Assembly (NCBI RefSeq): GCF_052055485.1
Contig: NZ_CP197171.1
Coordinates: 2,542,001 to 2,606,000, forward strand
From: Amphibacillus sp052055485
GTDB taxonomy: Bacteria > Bacillota > Bacilli > Bacillales > Amphibacillaceae
Direction of reading: 5' to 3'
DNA length: 64,000 nt
In this document: positions 1-8,407 of the stretch, piece after piece
How positions within the stretch are numbered: the stretch's first letter is position 1
How the letters are laid out: every line of letters starts with the position of its first letter
Position numbers and translations under genes: made by a program
The notes under the pieces: model-generated
What the model saw: only the letters and a program-made list of their open reading frames with translations
Databases searched by the model: none
What the model was told of the DNA's origin: nothing

Positions 1-2496
1 ATTGGTATGTATTTGGATAAAACAAACACAGGTATGTCATTAACCGCTAAGAAGTCATGGTTCTTGCTAGATGGTTACATTGTTAACTTAGGAGCAGACA
101 TTAATGGAACAACTGATGCAACGATTGAGACTATTCTTGAAAATCGTTTGATTGATCCGAAACATACAGATATTCAGCAAGGAAATACGAATGGTGAGAA
201 TTATCAGTGGATAAATATTAATGGATCAGATAATCTCAATAATATGGGTTATGTCATTCCAAATACAATGGGAGAAATTGAAATTGAAACAGAAACACGT
301 TCCGGGGAATATTTGGATATTAATGGATACTTTGTTAATGATAAAGCATATACAAATGATTTTGTGAAAATTGTAAAGAATCATGGACAATCAGTAGAAG
401 ATGAAACTTATGAATACATGATTGTACCTGGGAAAACAGATCAGGAAATGGTTCAATTAGCTGAGAGTATTCCATATCAGATGATTAGTAATACAGATAG
501 TATTCAAGCCATTCAACATCAGAATGTATTAATGGCAAATGTATGGGAGAATAACCAAGAGATTGAAGGCATCCTTATCGAAACACCAATGTCACTTATT
601 GTTGATGAACAAGAAGATAATGAATATAAGATTACGATGTCAAATCCTGCTCATGGTAATCTAAATTTAGTATTAAGTTTTGAAAGAGAAATTAAACAAG
701 TTATTGAACAAGATGAGGAATTTTCAGTCGATAGTAACACAATTACTTTAAATACTAATGGGCTACAAGGCGCTTCGAGAACAATTACGATTGAATTAGA
801 GGCATTACCAGTAGAAGAAGTTGATAAAACAGACTTAAGAGAACTGGTTGAAGCTCATGCAGATAAGCAAGAAGAAGGCTATACAGCAGACAGCTGGGAA
901 GTATTTGCTGAAGCTATCAGTAACGCCGAAGCAGTATTAGCAGATGAAGAAGCGACACAGGAAGAAGTGAATCAAGCGTTAGAAAACTTGCAAACAGCAC
1001 TTGATCAGTTAGAGGAAAAAGAAGTGGAGCCAGACAAATCTGCCTTAGTTGAATTAATAGAAATAGCAGAGAAATTAACTGAGTCTGACTACACAGAGTC
1101 GAGCTATGCTGATTTAATTGCAGCACTAGATGCTGCTCAAACAGTTTTAGCGGATGAAGAAGCAACGCAAGAAGAAGTGAACCAAGCGTTAGAAAACTTG
1201 CAAACAGCACTTGATCAGTTAGAGGAAAAAGAAGTGGAAGTCAATAAATCAATTTTAGCTGATTTAGTAGAAACAGTAGAAAAATTAACTGAGTCTGATT
1301 ATACAGAAACAAGCTATGCTGATTTAGCTGAAGCGTTAGAAGCAGCTCAAACGATTTTAGCGAATGAAGAAGCGACACAGGAAGAAGTAGACCAAGCTGT
1401 AATTGCTTTGCAAGAAGCCGTTGATCAATTAGAACAAATTGATCCAGAAACTGTCGATAAATCAAAATTAAAAGTGCTGGTTGCACTTCATGCCAATAAG
1501 CAGGAAGAAGACTTTACAATAGACAGTTGGGAAGTATTTGTTGAAGCCTTAAGAAATGCCGAATCTGTGTTGGCAGATGACGAAGTGACACAGGAAGAAG
1601 TCGATCAAGCATTAGAAAACTTACAAACAGCGATTGATCAACTAGAGGAAAAGGTAGATCAATCAGCCTTAGTTGCTTTAGTAAAAGAGGCAGAGAAGCT
1701 GGATGAGACTGATTACACAGAAGCGAGCTATGCTGATTTAGTTGAAGCATTAAAAGCAGCTCAAATGATTTTAGACGCTGATGAAGTCACACAAGAAGAA
1801 GTGGATCAAGCGTTAGAAAACTTACAGACAGCGCTTGATCAGTTAGAGGAAAAAGCAGATAAGTCTGACTTAATTGACTTAGTAGAAGCTGTAGAGGAAT
1901 TAGAAGAAGCTAACTACACAGAAGAAAGCTATGCCGATTTAGTTGAAGCATTAGAGGCTGCTCAAAAGATTTTAGCTGATGAAGAAGTCACGCAAGAAGA
2001 AGTGGATCAAACGTTAGAAAACTTGCAAACAGCACTTGATCAGCTAGAGGAAAAGGTAAATAAAACTGCTTTAGTTGATTTAGTAGAAAAAGCAGAGAAG
2101 TTGGATAGGAATGATTACACAGAAGTGAGTTACGCTAAATTGAGCGAAGCACTAGAAGCCGCTCAAAAGATTTTAACCGATGACGAAGCGACACAGGAGG
2201 AAGTCGATGCGGCTTTCGTAACTTTAGAACAAGCAATCGAAGATCTTGAAACTTTACAATCAGACTCAGATTCAGATTTAGAGAAGCCAGAGAGACCAAA
2301 ACCAACAGATCCAAAAGATCCGTCACCAACAGAGCCAGAGGATGGATCTCCAGTCGTTGATAAAGGTAATGATGGTGATTCACTGCCAGCTACAGCAACA
2401 TCAACGTATAACTGGTTATTGATTGGATTTACCCTCCTGTTAGTAAGTGGACTCATTCTACTTGTAACGAATAGAAAGAAAAAATCTATTGAATAA
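1..2496 (+). CDS. Cell-wall-anchored polysaccharide lyase family 8 enzyme (C-terminal part, cut by window start)
   Basis: The frame is open to the left window edge, so the N-terminal catalytic alpha/alpha toroid is outside the window. The first 265 or so residues resemble the C-terminal beta-sandwich part of family 8 lyases (hyaluronate, chondroitin AC and xanthan lyases): the KSWFLLDGYIVNLGADI stretch, the TIETILENR stretch, and the P-G-K-T-D-Q-E segment followed by the N-T-D-S-I-Q-A core. Then come seven FIVAR-type three-helix repeats, a Pro/Asp-rich spacer, an LPATA sorting motif (nt 2383), a hydrophobic segment and a basic RKKK tail. Family knowledge: such enzymes cleave uronic-acid-containing polysaccharides by beta-elimination outside the cell. 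The LPxTA form is typical of class D sortase substrates rather than the LPxTG of class A. The substrate cannot be decided here. The PL8 assignment rests on recognisable motifs, not on an alignment. Confidence 0.8.
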   Translation: MGMYLDKTNTGMSLTAKKSWFLLDGYIVNLGADINGTTDATIETILENRLIDPKHTDIQQGNTNGENYQWININGSDNLNNMGYVIPNTMGEIEIETETRSGEYLDINGYFVNDKAYTNDFVKIVKNHGQSVEDETYEYMIVPGKTDQEMVQLAESIPYQMISNTDSIQAIQHQNVLMANVWENNQEIEGILIETPMSLIVDEQEDNEYKITMSNPAHGNLNLVLSFEREIKQVIEQDEEFSVDSNTITLNTNGLQGASRTITIELEALPVEEVDKTDLRELVEAHADKQEEGYTADSWEVFAEAISNAEAVLADEEATQEEVNQALENLQTALDQLEEKEVEPDKSALVELIEIAEKLTESDYTESSYADLIAALDAAQTVLADEEATQEEVNQALENLQTALDQLEEKEVEVNKSILADLVETVEKLTESDYTETSYADLAEALEAAQTILANEEATQEEVDQAVIALQEAVDQLEQIDPETVDKSKLKVLVALHANKQEEDFTIDSWEVFVEALRNAESVLADDEVTQEEVDQALENLQTAIDQLEEKVDQSALVALVKEAEKLDETDYTEASYADLVEALKAAQMILDADEVTQEEVDQALENLQTALDQLEEKADKSDLIDLVEAVEELEEANYTEESYADLVEALEAAQKILADEEVTQEEVDQTLENLQTALDQLEEKVNKTALVDLVEKAEKLDRNDYTEVSYAKLSEALEAAQKILTDDEATQEEVDAAFVTLEQAIEDLETLQSDSDSDLEKPERPKPTDPKDPSPTEPEDGSPVVDKGNDGDSLPATATSTYNWLLIGFTLLLVSGLILLVTNRKKKSIE
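823..2256 (+). repeat. Seven tandem FIVAR domain repeats
   Basis: Seven consecutive units of about 64 residues are encoded here. Each runs from a K-(S/T)-x-L start, through a (Y/F)T-x-x-S-(Y/W) centre, to a TQEEV-x-x-A...LE end. Units 1 and 4 share a Trp-containing centre (DSWEVF), while units 2, 3, 5, 6 and 7 share a SYA(D/K)L centre. The last 25 residues of units 1, 2, 5 and 6 are nearly identical, also in DNA, which suggests recent unit duplication or gene conversion. FIVAR domains form rod-like three-helix stalks in Gram-positive surface proteins and can bind carbohydrate. Here they probably hold the enzyme away from the wall. Confidence 0.85.
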
Positions 2497-2506
2497 AAAA
2501 TTGCAG

Positions 2507-2545
2507 GAAGAAGCTGTTGTAAGAAAACAGCTTCTTCTATTTTAT
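2507..2545 (+). terminator. Rho-independent terminator of the lyase gene
   Basis: The arms GAAGAAGCTGTT and AACAGCTTCTTC enclose a short loop, and a T-rich stretch follows directly. It lies about 10 nt after the stop codon. Its end touches the start of the dispersed repeat copy at 2541. Confidence 0.85.
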
Positions 2546-2986
2546 CACAGATAACCGTCCGTAAAACTCGGGTCAACAATGGGTTTCGATGGGGCGAGTA
2601 ACCGCAAATATCTTCGGTGGGGCGAGTAACCGCAGTCCCAGTCCCACGACGTTGGTCACGCAGGCGTTACCACACGATGTGGTGGTTTTAGCCTGTGGTC
2701 CTTCCTAATAGAGAGGAAACAAATCTATTAGGCGGGAGCTACAGGTGAGCTAATGTCCTGATTCACTCAACTAAACAAATGTTTTCGGTGGGGCGAGTAA
2801 CCGCAAATATCTTCGGTGGGACGAGTAATCGCAGTCCCAGTCCCAGGACGTGAAGACGTTAGCTTGTATTCCTTATTGTCAGTGGGAGGTATGGGAACGC
2901 AGACTAAACCCGCCTCGTCTTGTGGCGACGTCTACATGACCTACATCCTGTAGGCCTAATTCCCACTGATTGAAGTTTCGTTTTAT
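2541..2986. repeat. Dispersed modular intergenic repeat, long copy A
   Basis: The left end is TTTATCACAGATAACCGTCC and the right end is CCCACTGATTGAAGTTTCG followed by TTTTAT. Between them lie repeated GGGGCGAGTAACCGCA and GGACGAGTAATCGCAGTCCC modules, a CACACGATGTGGTGG stem, a CCTAATAG/CTATTAGG stem, and a right-hand part with CATGACCTACATCCTGTAGG. The copy at 36699-37026 follows it closely for about 300 nt. Other relatives are at 19483, 20201 and 45495. No open frame is conserved between copies. It could be a non-autonomous mobile element or a structured RNA. Confidence 0.8.
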
Positions 2987-3030
2987 AAATTTCCCGAATT
3001 AAAATACGCTCACTAATTTGTTGGTTTTTG

Positions 3031-3039
3031 TGTTATAAT
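3031..3039 (+). promoter_or_regulatory. Extended -10 promoter of the coiled-coil gene
   Basis: TGTTATAAT is an extended -10 hexamer (TGnTATAAT) 25 nt before the ATG of the next gene. No good -35 box is seen at 17 nt. A strong ribosome binding site, GGGGGGGAGA, follows. Confidence 0.5.
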
Positions 3040-3063
3040 TTGCGTTAGAAGGGGGGGAGATAA

Positions 3064-3414
3064 ATGAATCATGAAGAGAAAATCACAAGTATGTTTGAAC
3101 AGATTATGGGTAAATTAGATGAACATACTGGGATACTAACAGAACATTCTCAAATGTTAAATGAACACTCAAGAATACTAGCTGAACATTCGCAAATACT
3201 AACTGAGCATTCTCAAATACTAAATGCATTACAAGCTGGACAAGAATACCTAAAGGCAGAAATGGATGGGATGAAGATTGCCAATGATAAAGAATTTAAA
3301 AAACTGTATAGTAATCAAGAGTCTTTTAAAATTGACATTAAGCTTTTAAAAGATCAGTCATGGGAAAATAAAGCAGATATTGAGCGTATTAAAAATACAA
3401 TGGGGATGGGCTAA
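3064..3414 (+). CDS. Small coiled-coil protein with EHSQIL heptads
   Basis: The 116-residue protein is soluble, with no signal peptide or membrane segment. Residues about 20-55 are five near-perfect heptads (consensus EHSQILx) with Ile/Leu at core positions, predicting a parallel coiled coil. A second charged helix follows. The start is set by a strong GGGGGGGAGA site 3 nt before the ATG. I do not recognise a family with known function. Similar heptad-rich small proteins occur as hypotheticals in Bacillaceae. It stands alone between a repeat copy and a gap. The heptads are also nearly repeated in DNA, so copy number may vary between strains. Confidence 0.75.
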   Translation: MNHEEKITSMFEQIMGKLDEHTGILTEHSQMLNEHSRILAEHSQILTEHSQILNALQAGQEYLKAEMDGMKIANDKEFKKLYSNQESFKIDIKLLKDQSWENKADIERIKNTMGMG

Positions 3415-3586
3415 AGTATAAAAGGGGATACTTATTTTTAAATGAATGACTTAATGACTACCTCTAAGAGTAACACCCCTCATGAATAAACTACAGTAAG
3501 TAGATAGCTACGTCATTTCCCATAATTGCTACTAATCACAATAAAAGAAATCATTCACTCCTTTACTTTTTTTCAGAAAGTTAATC
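3415..3586. other. Intergenic stretch with no recognised feature
   Basis: No open frame, terminator or repeat copy is evident here between the coiled-coil gene and the anchor remnant. Confidence 0.5.
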
Positions 3587-3676
3587 CCCCAGATGCAGTT
3601 ACACCAACGTATAGCTGGTTATTCGTCAGCTTTGTGAAGTTGACTTATTCTACTTGTAACAAATAGAAAAACAATT
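3587..3676 (+). pseudogene. Remnant of a duplicated wall-anchor gene 3' end
   Basis: This stretch matches the 3' end of the lyase gene (2383-2475). Shared blocks include ACCAACGTATA or ATCAACGTATA followed by CTGGTTATT, and ACTTATTCTACTTGTAAC against ACTCATTCTACTTGTAAC. The frame is broken by indels and no upstream part remains. It is a decayed second copy of an LPxTA-type anchor coding end, left by tandem duplication and deletion. Confidence 0.7.
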
Positions 3677-3707
3677 GCAACATGTTGAACATTCATCACA
3701 ATAAAAA

Positions 3708-3760
3708 TAAGGAGTGACTGCACAATCAATAACCCAATTGTGTAGTCACTCCTTTTTAAT
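3708..3760 (-). terminator. Terminator of the ilv-leu operon
   Basis: The arms AAGGAGTGACTGCACAAT and AATTGTGTAGTCACTCCTT form a long stem. On the minus strand it follows leuD by about 17 nt and is followed by a T-rich tract. A T-run on the plus side means it could work in both directions. Confidence 0.85.
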
Positions 3761-3770
3761 ACTTGTTTAA

Positions 3771-4361
3771 TTAGTAAACAACATGCTCTTTCTCAAATTT
3801 AGTAATTTTATCATCATGAGTTAAGGTAACCGAAATTTCATCCCAGCCATTTAGCAGCATTTCTCTAGGATATTCTGCTAAATCAAAGGTTGCTTCAAAT
3901 CCTTGATTATCATAGACTTTCATTGTTTCAAGATCAACAGTTAAGTCATAATTACTGGCTTCAGCATTTTTTATTAGCTGCTGTGTTTCTGTCTCTGTTA
4001 GCACGACTGGTAAGATGCCGTTTTTAGTACAGTTATTAAAGAAGATATCGGCAAAGCTTGGTGCGATGATGACTCGGAAACCAAAATCTTCTAGTGCCCA
4101 TGGCGCATGTTCACGTGAAGACCCACAGCCAAAGTTTTCACCACCTACAAGAATACTGGCGTTTTTGTATTTGGCTTGATTGAGTGAAAAGTCTTCTCTT
4201 AGTCGATCTTTTTCATCAAAACGCCAATTATAGAATAAATATTGACCAAATCCTTGGCGAGAAATTCGCTTTAAAAATTGTTTGGGAATAATTTGATCGG
4301 TATCAACATTTGCCCGGTTCAATGGATAAACAAGTCCACTGTGTTGTTTTAATGGTTCCAT
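3771..4361 (-). CDS. leuD: 3-isopropylmalate dehydratase small subunit
   Basis: LeuD pairs with LeuC to form isopropylmalate isomerase, which converts 2-isopropylmalate to 3-isopropylmalate in leucine synthesis. The 196 residues match the usual length. Visible family motifs are NRANVDTDQIIPKQFLKR near the N-terminus, GGENFGCGSSREHAPWAL near the middle, and the PSFADIFFNNCTKNGILPV stretch. The ATG follows an AGAAGGGGG site. It is the last gene of the ilvB-leuD operon, 21 nt after leuC, and is followed by a strong terminator. Confidence 0.96.
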   Translation of the reverse strand: MEPLKQHSGLVYPLNRANVDTDQIIPKQFLKRISRQGFGQYLFYNWRFDEKDRLREDFSLNQAKYKNASILVGGENFGCGSSREHAPWALEDFGFRVIIAPSFADIFFNNCTKNGILPVVLTETETQQLIKNAEASNYDLTVDLETMKVYDNQGFEATFDLAEYPREMLLNGWDEISVTLTHDDKITKFEKEHVVY

Positions 4362-4382
4362 GTTGTTTTGCCCCCTTCTAGA

Positions 4383-5786
4383 TTATACGAATGTTCTGAT
4401 ATCAACAAAATGACCAGCAATTGCTGCTGCGGTAGCCATTTCTGGGCTAACGAGGTGTGTTCTAGCATCAGTACCTTGTCTGCCTTCAAAGTTACGATTA
4501 GATGTAGATGCACATCTTTCACCAGGTGGAATCACATCATCATTCATTGCCAGACAACTACTACAACCAGGTTCTCTCCATTCAAATCCCGCTTCTAAAA
4601 ATAGTTGATCAAGTCCTTTTTCTTCTGCGGCTAATTTAACGGTTTGTGAGCCAGGAACAACGATTGCTTTTACGTTTGGATTTACTTTACGTCCATTGAT
4701 TACACTTGCTGCTTGTTCTAAATCCTGTAGTCTTGAATTTGTACAAGAGCCGATAAAGACGTGTTCAATCGATACAGAATTAATCGGAATATCTGCTTCA
4801 AGTCCCATATATTCCAGCGCATGCTTGATTCCATTTCGATCATTTTCATTTTCTGCATCAGCTGGATTAGGAATTGATCCGTTAATGGGGATACATTGAC
4901 TTGGGTTAGTTCCCCAAGATACTTGTGGTTCTACCTCTGTTGCATTAAATGTCACTGTTCGATCATATTCAGCCTCTTTATCTGTTGCAAGGGCAAGCCA
5001 TTCTTTTTTCGCTTGTTCAAACGTCTCACCTTTAGGTGCATACTCACGTCCTTGGATAAAGTCAACTGTTTTCTGATCAGGGCTGACTAATCCAGCACGA
5101 GCACCTGCTTCAATCGACATGTTGCAGATCGTCATTCGGCCTTCCATTGAGAGCTTTTTAACAGCTTCTCCTGTATATTCGATCACGTAGCCCGTGCCAA
5201 AATCAACACCGTACTTAGCAATTAAGGCAAGGATTAAATCTTTAGCTGTTACACCTGTGCCAAGCTCACCATCAATTTTTACATTTAGCGTCTTTGGTTT
5301 CGCTTGCCAGATGGTTTGGGTAGCGAGCACATGTTCCACTTCGCTCGTTCCAATTCCAAAGGCAAGAGCACCAAATGCGCCATGAGTTGATGTATGACTA
5401 TCCCCACAGACAATGGTTTTACCTGGTTGAGTTAGACCAAGTTCTGGGCCAATGACATGAACAATTCCTTGATGTTTATGTCCCATGGCAGCAAGAGGAA
5501 CGCCAAACTCTTGACAATTTTTTTTCAAAGTGTCCATTTGTAATTTCGATATTTCATCTTTAATGATATTCGTATGAATCGTAGGGACGTTATGATCCAT
5601 TGTTGCAAAGGTTCGATTAGGCTGTCTTACTTTTCGACCTTTTAGACGTAAACCTTCAAACGCTTGAGGTGATGTGACTTCATGAATTAAGTGTAAATCA
5701 ATATATAAAAGTGCGGGTCTTCCTTCTTTTTCATGAACAACATTTTTGTCCCAAATCTTTTCAATAATCGTTTTGGGTTTAGCCAT
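4383..5786 (-). CDS. leuC: 3-isopropylmalate dehydratase large subunit
   Basis: LeuC carries the [4Fe-4S] cluster of isopropylmalate isomerase. The aconitase-family cysteines are visible in FIGSCTNSR and in EPGCSSCLAMN. Other motifs include DLHLIHEVTSPQAFEGL near the start and CGDSHTSTHGAFGALAFGIG. I start it at the ATG reading MAKPKTIIEKIWDKN, three codons inside the longest frame, because AAAGGAGTG lies 6-7 nt upstream of it. The result is 467 residues, close to the usual 470. It lies 13 nt after leuB in the operon. Confidence 0.96.
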   Translation of the reverse strand: MAKPKTIIEKIWDKNVVHEKEGRPALLYIDLHLIHEVTSPQAFEGLRLKGRKVRQPNRTFATMDHNVPTIHTNIIKDEISKLQMDTLKKNCQEFGVPLAAMGHKHQGIVHVIGPELGLTQPGKTIVCGDSHTSTHGAFGALAFGIGTSEVEHVLATQTIWQAKPKTLNVKIDGELGTGVTAKDLILALIAKYGVDFGTGYVIEYTGEAVKKLSMEGRMTICNMSIEAGARAGLVSPDQKTVDFIQGREYAPKGETFEQAKKEWLALATDKEAEYDRTVTFNATEVEPQVSWGTNPSQCIPINGSIPNPADAENENDRNGIKHALEYMGLEADIPINSVSIEHVFIGSCTNSRLQDLEQAASVINGRKVNPNVKAIVVPGSQTVKLAAEEKGLDQLFLEAGFEWREPGCSSCLAMNDDVIPPGERCASTSNRNFEGRQGTDARTHLVSPEMATAAAIAGHFVDIRTFV

Positions 5787-5799
5787 TTTATTCACTCCT

Positions 5800-6870
5800 T
5801 TAGCTATTTATTATATTAATAATGGCTTCAGTCATTTCTTGTGTTGATACTTGAGTTCCATTTTTAACGTGAAGATCCGCAGTGTGTAAACCTTGATCGA
5901 GGCAAGCTTCAACAGCAGTTTCAATTGTTTCTGCTTCTTGATTCATTCCAAATGAGTAACGAAGCATCATAGCACTTGATAAAATCATGGCAATAGGATT
6001 GGCAATACCTTGCCCTGCAATATCTGGTGCTGAACCATGAGCCGGTTCATAAAGACCCACGCCATTTTCTGCAAGACTAGCCGATGGCAGCATACCAAGT
6101 GAACCTGTTAATACAGAAGCTTCATCACTTAAAATATCGCCAAACATATTCTCAGTTACGATGACGTCAAATTGATTTGGCTGTGTAATGAGTTTCATGG
6201 CTGCCGCATCAACTAAACAATGTTCAACTTCAACATCTGGATAGTTTACTTTTTCTGCTTCGACGATTTCACGCCACATTTTACTTGATTCTAAGACATT
6301 TGCTTTATCAACTGATGTGAGTTTTTTCTTACGCAACGTGGCACTTTCAAACCCTTTCTTAACAATCCGTTCAATTTCTGAACGCGTATAAGCAAGTGTG
6401 TCAATAACACGTTCACCATCATTTTGTCTCTCACTTGGGCGGCCAAAATATAAACCACCAGTTAGCTCACGGACGATTAAAAGGTCACTGCCTTGAATGT
6501 TCTTTTCTTTTAAAGGTGAAGCGTGTAATAATTGTTTAAATCCTTTGACAGGTCGTAAATTAGCGTAAAGATCTAATGCCTTTCGAATCGCTAATAGACC
6601 ACGTTCTGGTCGAAGATCAGATGGATTTTGATCCCACTTTGGACCGCCAACGGCACCAAGTAGGATTGCGTCAGCTTTCTCAGCGGCTATAACTGTTGGT
6701 TCAGGCAATGGATGATTGACTTCATCGATTGCTGCACCACCAATTAGTTGGTAGTCAAAATCAAATTGATGATTAAATTTAGTTGCAATGACTTCTAAGA
6801 TGGCAACAGAGCTCTCAAGTATTTCAGGACCAATTCCATCACCAGGCAGTAAGACAATATGTTTATTCAT
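5800..6870 (-). CDS. leuB: 3-isopropylmalate dehydrogenase
   Basis: LeuB oxidises and decarboxylates 3-isopropylmalate with NAD+, giving 2-oxoisocaproate. Motifs visible are LLPGDGIGPEI at the start, LLGAVGGPKWD, LLIVRELTGGLYFG (substrate binding), MFGDILSDEASVLTGSLGML (metal and substrate), and EPAHGSAPDIAGQGIANP (NAD binding). The start MNKHIVLLPGDG is preferred over an in-frame ATG 18 codons upstream, because AAGGGGGAAAGAAC precedes it directly and the family begins there. It is 356 residues long and starts 13 nt after leuA. Confidence 0.96.
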   Translation of the reverse strand: MNKHIVLLPGDGIGPEILESSVAILEVIATKFNHQFDFDYQLIGGAAIDEVNHPLPEPTVIAAEKADAILLGAVGGPKWDQNPSDLRPERGLLAIRKALDLYANLRPVKGFKQLLHASPLKEKNIQGSDLLIVRELTGGLYFGRPSERQNDGERVIDTLAYTRSEIERIVKKGFESATLRKKKLTSVDKANVLESSKMWREIVEAEKVNYPDVEVEHCLVDAAAMKLITQPNQFDVIVTENMFGDILSDEASVLTGSLGMLPSASLAENGVGLYEPAHGSAPDIAGQGIANPIAMILSSAMMLRYSFGMNQEAETIETAVEACLDQGLHTADLHVKNGTQVSTQEMTEAIINIINS

Positions 6871-6883
6871 TGTTCTTTCCCCC

Positions 6884-8407
6884 TTAATCAACCTTTTTCT
6901 TAATGAAAATACGATTGACTGCATTTAAAAAAGCATGTGTGGCAGCTTCAAGCACATCTTGTGCTGTTCCACGACCGCTAACTGATTGTTCGTTAACATT
7001 TAAGTGAACATGGACTTCAGCTAATGCATCTTTACCTTTGCCAATTGAGCTTAACGTAAAATCTGTTAATTGCACCTTTTCTTCAATAAGTGACTCAATC
7101 GTATGATAAAGAGCTTCAACGCTTCCGGCACCACTTTTTTCACCAGTTACGATCTTTTGGCTAGGTGTTTCAAGTGTAACTGTAGCAGTGGGGGAATGAG
7201 CTGAGTCATAGTGGACTTGAAATGAATGAAGTTGATACTGTTTTCGATGACTTACATCCGTTTGAATATCCATTAAAAGAACAAATAGATCGTCATCAGT
7301 CACTTCTTTTTTGCGATCGGTCAATTGTTTGAAAGATTTAAAAGCTTCTGAAATTTTTTCTTCAGACAAAGTAAATCCCAGTTGGGTGATGCGATCTTTA
7401 AAAGCATGTCGGCCAGAGTGCTTTCCTAACACGAGATTATTTGATTGAACACCGACAAGCTCAGGTGTAATAATTTCATAGGTTTGCGTGTTTTTCAAAA
7501 CACCATCTTGGTGGATACCTGATTCATGCGCAAAGGCATTTCGTCCAACAACAGCTTTATTCCCTGGTACAATCATTCCAGTCAATTTACTAATCATATC
7601 ACTCGTTCGTTTGATTTCTTTTAATACTAATTGCGTTTTAAAAGGATAAAAATCTTTTCTAATTTCAAGGCCAACAGCCAATTCTTCTAAAGCAACATTA
7701 CCTGCTCGTTCACCAATACCGTTAATGGTTCCTTCAACTTGAGTGGCCCCATTTTGAATCCCAGCGATGGTGTTTGCGACAGCCATACCTAAGTCGTCAT
7801 GGCAGTGGGTTGATAGGTCCACTTGATTGATATTAGGGACATTTTCTTTCACATATTTAAACATTTCACCATATTCTTTAGGGGTTGTGTAGCCAACCGT
7901 GTCAGGTAAATTAACCACTGTTGCACCAGCAGCAATGACTTTTTCAATAATTGTTGCTAGAAAGGGTAGATCAGAACGTGAAGCATCTTCAGCTGACCAT
8001 TCAACGTCTGAACACTTTTCTTTAGCATATTTCACCATTTCAACAGCAATGTCTATCACTTCTTCTGGTGTCTTTTTTAATTTGTCTTTCATGTGAATAG
8101 GGGAGGTAGCTATAAACACGTGAATTCTCGGCTTTTTAGCCTCTTTAATCGCTTCCCATGCTTGATCAATATCATTTTTATTTGCTCTTGCTAATGCTGT
8201 TACAGTTGATTTTGTTATCGTTTGGGCAATTTTTTCAACGGCATTAAAATCACCTTGTGAGGAAGCAGGAAATCCTGCTTCCATCACATCTACATTTAGT
8301 CGTTCTAGTTGTTTGGCGATTTCTAATTTTTCAAGTTGATTCAAATTAACACCGGGTGATTGCTCACCATCTCTAAGTGTTGTGTCAAAAATCTTAATTT
8401 GAGTCAT
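6884..8407 (-). CDS. leuA: 2-isopropylmalate synthase
   Basis: LeuA condenses acetyl-CoA with 2-oxoisovalerate, the first committed step to leucine. The catalytic barrel shows IFDTTLRDGEQSPGVNL at the start, the STHCHDDLGMAVAN metal-binding histidines, and NGIGERAGNVALEE. The C-terminal third is the leucine-sensing allosteric domain. At 507 residues it is of type I length. The start MTQIKIFDTTLRDGEQ is chosen because AAAAGGAAG precedes it and homologues begin there. This start lies inside the end of ilvC (14-nt overlap), which suggests translational coupling. Confidence 0.96.
   Translation of the reverse strand: MTQIKIFDTTLRDGEQSPGVNLNQLEKLEIAKQLERLNVDVMEAGFPASSQGDFNAVEKIAQTITKSTVTALARANKNDIDQAWEAIKEAKKPRIHVFIATSPIHMKDKLKKTPEEVIDIAVEMVKYAKEKCSDVEWSAEDASRSDLPFLATIIEKVIAAGATVVNLPDTVGYTTPKEYGEMFKYVKENVPNINQVDLSTHCHDDLGMAVANTIAGIQNGATQVEGTINGIGERAGNVALEELAVGLEIRKDFYPFKTQLVLKEIKRTSDMISKLTGMIVPGNKAVVGRNAFAHESGIHQDGVLKNTQTYEIITPELVGVQSNNLVLGKHSGRHAFKDRITQLGFTLSEEKISEAFKSFKQLTDRKKEVTDDDLFVLLMDIQTDVSHRKQYQLHSFQVHYDSAHSPTATVTLETPSQKIVTGEKSGAGSVEALYHTIESLIEEKVQLTDFTLSSIGKGKDALAEVHVHLNVNEQSVSGRGTAQDVLEAATHAFLNAVNRIFIKKKVD

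Noticed and set aside
917..2579. Several open frames of 78-138 codons on the minus strand opposite the FIVAR repeats
   Set aside because: They arise because the repeat DNA lacks stops in that frame; no ribosome binding sites, and the protein wording is low complexity (Leu/Gln/Arg).
2541..2986. tRNA, tmRNA or 6S RNA in the GC-richer repeat copies
   Set aside because: No cloverleaf, CCA end, TPsiC-type motif or 6S bubble could be found, and the family occurs in several partial copies.
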